From NCBI GenBank assembly GCA_018136815.1, contig CM030936.1, positions 5,555,774-5,619,773 on the forward strand: a DNA stretch of 64,000 bases, written 5' to 3'. Position 1 is the stretch's first letter, and each line of letters opens with the position of its first letter. Origin of the DNA: Isochrysis galbana. Lineage: Eukaryota; Haptophyta; Isochrysidales; Isochrysidaceae. The notes under the pieces were generated by a model. That model saw nothing but the letters and a program-made list of their open reading frames with translations. It was not told where the DNA came from and ran no database searches. The translations under genes were made by a program, and so were the position numbers. Below are positions 59,601 through 64,000 of the stretch, in pieces.

Positions 59601-61506
59601 CTATCTGCGGCGTTTGTTGCCCCAGCTGTCGTCGTCGTCACTAGCCGACCGAGTCCCTCGCGCCAGACGCCGCACAAAGCGCTTAAAGGTACTCTCGCCA
59701 ACTCCATTTCGACCGCTGCGCGATGAGGCGCTTGGGCCCGAGCGGCGGGGTTGGGATCGTGTTGCCTTGAGAGTGCGCTCGTTCTCCTCACGTGAGCTGA
59801 AGAGAGAGCGCAAACCACGGTTTTTCTTCTGCACAACGTCTAAATCATTGCGCCCGCGATTTGAAAAACGTGACTTGCGTGGGATCGGCTTGCGCGCCTC
59901 TGGACCGTCCGCATGATCTCTCCGTGCAATGGCGGATTCTGCGCCGGCAAAGGCGAGCTGAGTCACCACAATTGTGATGAGAAAGTCACTCGGCGAGATG
60001 CGACCGAAGCCTGCGTCGGATATAATCACGTTGGACACGAGGTACAGAAATAGGAAGCCCGCGGTAGAGTCAATCACATTGCGAGCCCGTCGCCCGATTT
60101 TCTCGCCGCGCAGAGCCTCAACACCGAGCAACAAGAACTGGAAGCCATCAAGACCAGGGATGGGCAGCGCGTTGAAGACTGCTAGGTTGACCTGCACCAG
60201 GGCGGAAGTGTTGGGTAAGAGAGCGACGTGGCGGAGAGATCAGGGGACACAGAAGGGAAAGGAAGTGGGGGAAACAGCCACACGTATCGGTGGCCACCGG
60301 TGCCAGCCTCGTGCACTCGACCGCGCCAGGGCGCAATCAGCCGCGAGAGTCTCAGGAGGGGCTTGCTCAAAAACCACAAGTCATCGAAGATTGCACTCCG
60401 CCACCCAAACAGGCGCAGCTCGCAAATTGGGTGCTGGCGTGGGAGTGTACCGAGATAAGGGCGGCAAAATCTAGCAGTAGTGCCGGATTATTCTCAGCGA
60501 TTCTGCCGGCAGTGGCCGATATGGCGATGGGGCCCTGAAGCCCGGCATCTTGAGCATTCCCACTTAAGGCCATTTTGAGTGCTGGCAGCAACTGGCCACT
60601 GACTCCAACGACCTCGTCGACGACGGTCTCGGTCGCTCGCACGGCGGCGCGCACAGGGGGCAATGCGATGCGCTCGGTTGATGCCGGGCCTTCGGCCATG
60701 AGCTGAACGCCCAGCGCTGTCGATGCTTCCGGCGGAGACACGGAAATCGAGAGCGGTTGGCCATATCGCTCCACGGTGGCGGTGAAGGGTGCATGAGCAG
60801 AGACAGCCTTCCTGATAGAGCCGAGTGCCCCGCGCATTGGGTCGCTATAGTCGGTGACAGCGCGCTCGTTGATCGCGATCAGCTTGTCACCAACTCTGAA
60901 GCCCGCCGCCTCCGCCGGTGTGCCATCCAACACGCGCGCGATACTAATCGGCTGCGGCGGAGGCACACCAACGGACACTGCGCCGCCAAAGATGCACATC
61001 CATGAAAGGATGAGGTTGAAGATGATGCCCGCACAGACGACGAGAGCTTGCTGCGCAAACGGTTTGTTCTCAAACAAGGTAGGGTCGTTGGGATCAATCT
61101 TGCACCGCACCGACTGCGATTCGTCCTTGGCCCTAGCAACCTTGCCCGGACGCGCATTCACTCGGTTCGTTGGCTGGCCACTGTCTTTCTCATCATCCTC
61201 TTCAGGCGCTTTGGGGAAGGAGACGTAGCCGCCTAGTGGGAGTGTACGTAGCACATAGTTCACGCCCCCCTCCTCCGCCGGCTTGAATCGCCTCTGCAGG
61301 AGGGGTGGGCCGAAGCCGATGGCAAACTCATCGACGCGGATGTTTTGCACCCTGGCTGCGGAGAAGTGGCCCGCCTCGTGGAAAGCGATGACGCCGCCGA
61401 GGACGGCGACGCCTAGCAGCTGCGCCGATGCAGCCGTGGCAACAGGAGCTGGCGCGCGCGCGCCCGCCAGCGCGGTGCACACGCCCGCGCCGCCGCCGCA
61501 GCGCAT
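59601..61506 (-). CDS. Site-2 protease (RseP/EGY-like, probably plastid) with PDZ domain; two exons
   Basis: Exon 1 is 61506-60451 and exon 2 is 60191-59601; the intron (GTACAC...GTGCAG) is phase 0, giving 548 residues. The protein is an intramembrane zinc metalloprotease: HEAGH at 43-47 in the first span, FGPPLLQR and LPLGGYVSFP after it, a second span (VVCAGIIFNLILSWMCIFGG), a PDZ domain (about 185-275, ARVLDGTPAEAAGFRVGDKL), and the third zinc ligand in NALPIPGLDG (359-368). This arrangement matches bacterial RseP and its plastid descendants, so a plastid inner-membrane or thylakoid site is likely, although the N-terminus lacks an obvious signal peptide. The last 105 residues are basic, Ser/Arg-rich and not part of the family. 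Confidence 0.92.
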
Positions 61507-61928
61507 CGATCCCCTCTCGCTCTCGGCCCAGCCTTCCCCGTCCCCCTCCCCCTCCCTCGCGAGCGCTCCTCGCGCTCGTGGAAAAGGGGTGGTGTTTAAC
61601 CTGAGTTGTTTTGTAGAGGTTACTATTCCCGAGGGGTGACGTCATCGTCGTCGTCGCACCGTCAGTGGCTTGTCGCGCTAAGCTAGCCTTCAATGGTTAC
61701 TCTGATCTACATTGTAGGGCGGCCAAACAGTGTTTTTTTATTAGGGGTGAAAAAATGACCATCTCAGAATTGAGGAAATTTGAGGATTTTTTGGGAGAAA
61801 GTTCCCAATACACCCAACTAGCACATATCCGGGGCCCATTAGGACCCGGACCCCCCCCTTGGGCCCCCACAACAAAACGTAATCGAAAACAGACAAAAGA
61901 CGCTAAAATCGCAAAAGCTTGAAAAGCT
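61507..61928. other. Upstream region of the protease gene, no other gene
   Basis: CT-rich next to the start (61510-61570), then AT-richer DNA. The plus frame at 61665-61922 has no recognisable content. Confidence 0.35.
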
Positions 61929-62373
61929 CAACTTCGAACCGATGCCGGGCGCGCTGCGTGCCCGTTTTCGACGATCCATCCAGATGGGGGATGGGGGACC
62001 CCACCAGATACCAAATACGCATAGCCCACCCGGATGGTCACGCCAATCGGGCAGGCCGCGCGCCGAACCCTCGTCGAAATCACCCATCCGCCGAGCCCAT
62101 TGAACGTTGAGCCGTCGCCGAGGGAGGCCCGGAGAGCCCAACTTCGAACCGATGCCGGGCGCGCTGCGTGCCCGTTTTCGACGATCCATCCGGATGGGGG
62201 ACCCCACCAGATACCAAATACGCATAGCCCACCCGGATGGTCACGCCAATCGGGCAGGCCGCGCGCCGAACCCTCGTCGAAATTCACCCATCCGCCGAGC
62301 CCATTGAACGTTGAGCCGTCGCCGAGGGAGGCCCGGAGAGCCCAACTTCGAACCGATGCCGGGCGCGCTGCGT
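61929..62373. repeat. Tandem repeat of about 205 bp, two and a fraction units
   Basis: CAACTTCGAACCGATGCCGG starts at 61929, 62139 and 62343, giving periods of 210 and 204. The first unit has a 6-base duplication (GGGGAT). Units are otherwise almost identical, which indicates recent amplification. The third unit is cut after about 30 bases, where the duplicated virus-like exon begins. Confidence 0.92.
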
Positions 62374-62496
62374 ACCGGGTTCAGGGGCGAGAATCCTTCG
62401 CCAGTGCTCTTCGAACTCGTGTATACCTGGGTCTCCCGTCTCAGGTGTGGGAGAGCCATGGTAAAGGAGAGACAAGGCAAGGTCTCTATGTGTCAT
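62374..62496 (-). pseudogene. Duplicated 5' segment of the giant-virus-like gene
   Basis: 118 bases match 42897-43014 with a single change visible (GAGAGAC/GAGCGAC). The minus frame reads MTHRDLALSLLYHGSPTPET and on to APEPG, starting at an ATG (62494-62496) that the copy at 42.9 kb lacks. It then runs into the tandem repeat. Only the first 40 or so codons of the gene are present. Confidence 0.85.
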
Positions 62497-62569
62497 TTAT
62501 GAGCACGAAACGAAAAAAGCTTCAGTGTGACGTGGTACGTGAGCGCCTTTCACTTTGTTCCGTAACCAA

Positions 62570-62836
62570 TCAGTCATCAGATCTGCAGGTACCACTACGA
62601 CACGTGTATTCACCACAGCACTCCGAGTTATTTTGGCACACCGACCCTGGCTCGCGGCATGGCGGTGATGGTGATTGAGCGCTTCTCGCCTGGGTGCTGC
62701 GGTAAGAGTGGCGTTCTCTCGCAAAAAAAACTTGTGAGGCTAGCTTGTACCTCCAGTCATCGTCAGAGTGCATACCGCAAGGAGGGCGGGGTGTGTGGCT
62801 TTGTCCGCCGTGCTCGAAGGGGGGCGATCGCCCCAT
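62570..62836 (-). CDS. Small Cys-rich ORF with a knottin-like C-terminus
   Basis: An ATG at 62834-62836 opens 88 residues; the true start is uncertain. The last 35 residues contain six cysteines spaced C-x6-C-x5-CC-x4-C-x4-C (from PPCREPGSVCQNN to the stop), the spacing of an inhibitor cystine knot. Such knots occur in secreted peptides and cell-surface modules of many kinds, and spacing alone does not tell the role. No signal peptide precedes it in this frame, so it could be a last exon. I assign no function. Confidence 0.4.
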   Translation of the reverse strand: MGRSPPFEHGGQSHTPRPPCGMHSDDDWRYKLASQVFFARERHSYRSTQARSAQSPSPPCREPGSVCQNNSECCGEYTCRSGTCRSDD

Positions 62837-63108
62837 TTGAACACTCGTTGCTTCAGGATGAGGGCGGAAAGAGAGGGGACGGGTGTGGCTTCACGAGATA
62901 GGAGCGAACCCAGGGCCACGCTCGGGGCGAGAAAAGTATCAAGGAGTTTTTTGCATCAATAGGACATCGTCCCTAACTCCGTCAAAATGCGGCGCGAAAA
63001 TGAAAGGAATGTAACACCTCTCCTCGTCCGTTCGAAAAGGCTAGAAAAAGCGGGGGAGGCATGGCTGCATTGCCTACCCCGATCCGCATGGGGTAGGAAG
63101 GCCACTGA
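62837..63108. other. Intergenic, no gene recognised
   Basis: Short 3' flank of the partial gene at the right edge; contains GAAAAGTATCAAGG AT-rich patches and nothing else. Confidence 0.3.
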
Positions 63109-63999
63109 CTACACCTTGGCGTTGTCCGGTACCACGCGAATCGCATTGCGAGGGTGTGGAGTGTGCGCGTGCGAATGTTGGGGCGATTCCCGTGCATGCC
63201 CGTGCGCGTGCCGTCGGAGCGTGCGACTCGAGTTGGCTCTCCGGACATAGGCTTGATCAGAATCTAAGGCTGTGGCACTCGCTTCAATTTTCAAGGCCTT
63301 CTTCGCGTTTGCCTTGCCATCCAGCTTCGGCCTCTTTGCGTGCTTCGGCCCTGCCCCCCAGGTCGTGCCTGTTTTGTGGCCGCTCTTTCCCAAGCTGCCC
63401 TTGCCAAGGCTGTTTTCCACTCTGCCCAATGTAGCCGCGGCGCCACTTGACGTGCCCGCGCCCACCCCACTCAGCGCTTGAGTGCCGCCGTGCCGAAGAG
63501 CTAAGCGCGCCGCCGTGCTAGCGCCGGCACTGCCCGCTGGCACATTCCACTCTTCGGTGCACATTGCCTGCTCTTGCGCTGACGGCGCCATGCCGTCGCT
63601 ACAAGCTTCAAGCAACTCCTCCCGTTCGCGGATGAGGCGATCGCGGTAGGCGGCAATCGAATCATCAGTGCGCCCAACAATGGGGTCCTCATCCTCGGAT
63701 GCATCGCCCCGCCCGCTGCCGCTGCGCGCTTTGGCCGCGGCGGCCTGCTGCTGCAGCACCTGATCCGCCTTTTTGTCCTTTGTTATACCGCGGAGGAAAC
63801 ACCGGCATAACCGCAGGGCCTCCAAGTCCAAGACACTGCTCAACGTTGGCCGAGAAGTCGATCGCAGCAGCGTGTCAGTGGAGGCAAATGCCAAGCTCTC
63901 TTTTTTGCTCCACTTCACTTCCGCTAGTGCTGGTGAGCGGCTCTTGGCGAGGCGGATCCACTGGTGCGCATGGTATGCGCGAGCTGTAAGGAGCCACAT
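63109..63999 (-). CDS. Uncharacterised protein, C-terminal 296 residues (5' end outside window)
   Basis: The minus frame is open from the right edge to the stop at 63109-63111. It begins HQWIRLAKSRSPALAEVKWS and LSSVLDLEALRLCRCFLRGI, then passes into charged, probably disordered sequence: KKADQVLQQQAAAAKARSGS, GDASEDEDPIVGRTDDSIAA, YRDRLIREREELLEACSDGM. A Gly/Ser-rich stretch and a Lys-rich nuclear-signal-like segment (KHAKRPKLDGKANAKKALK) follow, with a His-rich end. An acceptor-like AG lies near 63780, so the first 70 residues might be intronic. It is perhaps a nuclear protein; family not recognised. Confidence 0.5.
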   Translation of the reverse strand: MWLLTARAYHAHQWIRLAKSRSPALAEVKWSKKESLAFASTDTLLRSTSRPTLSSVLDLEALRLCRCFLRGITKDKKADQVLQQQAAAAKARSGSGRGDASEDEDPIVGRTDDSIAAYRDRLIREREELLEACSDGMAPSAQEQAMCTEEWNVPAGSAGASTAARLALRHGGTQALSGVGAGTSSGAAATLGRVENSLGKGSLGKSGHKTGTTWGAGPKHAKRPKLDGKANAKKALKIEASATALDSDQAYVRRANSSRTLRRHAHGHARESPQHSHAHTPHPRNAIRVVPDNAKV

Positions 64000-64000
64000 G

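Noticed and set aside
59326-59916. 196-codon plus frame
   Set aside because: Antisense to the C-terminal exon of the site-2 protease, whose protein is clearly real.

Overview
The window comes from a nuclear genome of a microbial eukaryote, most likely a unicellular alga with a secondary plastid; a haptophyte or similar lineage fits best, but this is inference. Direct evidence for a eukaryote: spliced genes with GT-AG introns of about 90-260 bases (donors often GTGCGT or GTGAGY), eukaryote-only families (VPS13, L-type cargo lectin, ELO elongase, TYW3, PHD/ePHD protein), and hAT and LINE remnants. Evidence for a plastid is a short protein with a bipartite-type leader (9535-9786) and an RseP/EGY-like site-2 protease (59601-61506). 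Host exons are GC-rich, while intergenic DNA holds homopolymer and polypyrimidine tracts. || Layout: 1-568 (-) L-type lectin, running off the left edge; 1040-3291 (+) five-exon aldo-keto reductase-like protein; 3.8-6.7 kb hAT transposon wreckage; 6741-7714 (+) TYW3; 7.7-9.2 kb retroposons; 9535-9786 (+) small plastid-type protein; 10903-25956 (-) a 5017-residue intronless VPS13-like lipid-transfer protein with two ankyrin blocks; 26-29 kb repeats; 29162-30557 (-) four-exon fatty-acid elongase; 32757-33734 (+) unknown charged protein; 33.9-37.3 kb mobile DNA including a reverse transcriptase fragment; 37871-39457 (+) ER-type ShK/TPR/J-domain protein; 39.8-44.7 kb mobile and virus-like DNA; 45255-46094 (-) unknown helical protein; 46.3-48.8 kb retroposons; 49407-52075 (+) three-exon PHD/ePHD protein; 52-54.6 kb repeats; 55040-55816 (-) membrane-anchored TPR protein; 55964-58976 (+) internally deleted LINE; 59601-61506 (-) site-2 protease; 61.9-62.8 kb tandem repeats, a duplicated virus-like exon and a knottin-like ORF; 63109-63999 (-) partial unknown gene. 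|| The host genes form no operon or pathway: they are individually transcribed housekeeping genes (secretory cargo sorting, ER folding, lipid transfer and synthesis, tRNA modification, plastid proteolysis, chromatin reading) separated by islands of mobile DNA. || The most interesting signal lies in those islands. It is a family of retroposons that end in a T-rich tail on the sense strand, insert with 11-18 bp target-site duplications, begin (sense 5' end) with a small hairpin (AACYAAS-TATAAA-STTAGTT as read on the + strand) and carry further conserved hairpins. Several copies are nested in one another, so occupied and empty sites can be compared inside this window. A LINE with the same kind of T-tail (58 kb), and a 471-bp truncated copy of it with a perfect 16-bp duplication (8.5-9.0 kb), is the likely source of the machinery. 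A second system is a two-copy inverted element (34.2-34.9 and 41.0-42.0 kb), one copy of which carries an extra ~500-bp cargo containing a small membrane-protein gene, close to a giant-virus-like gene.
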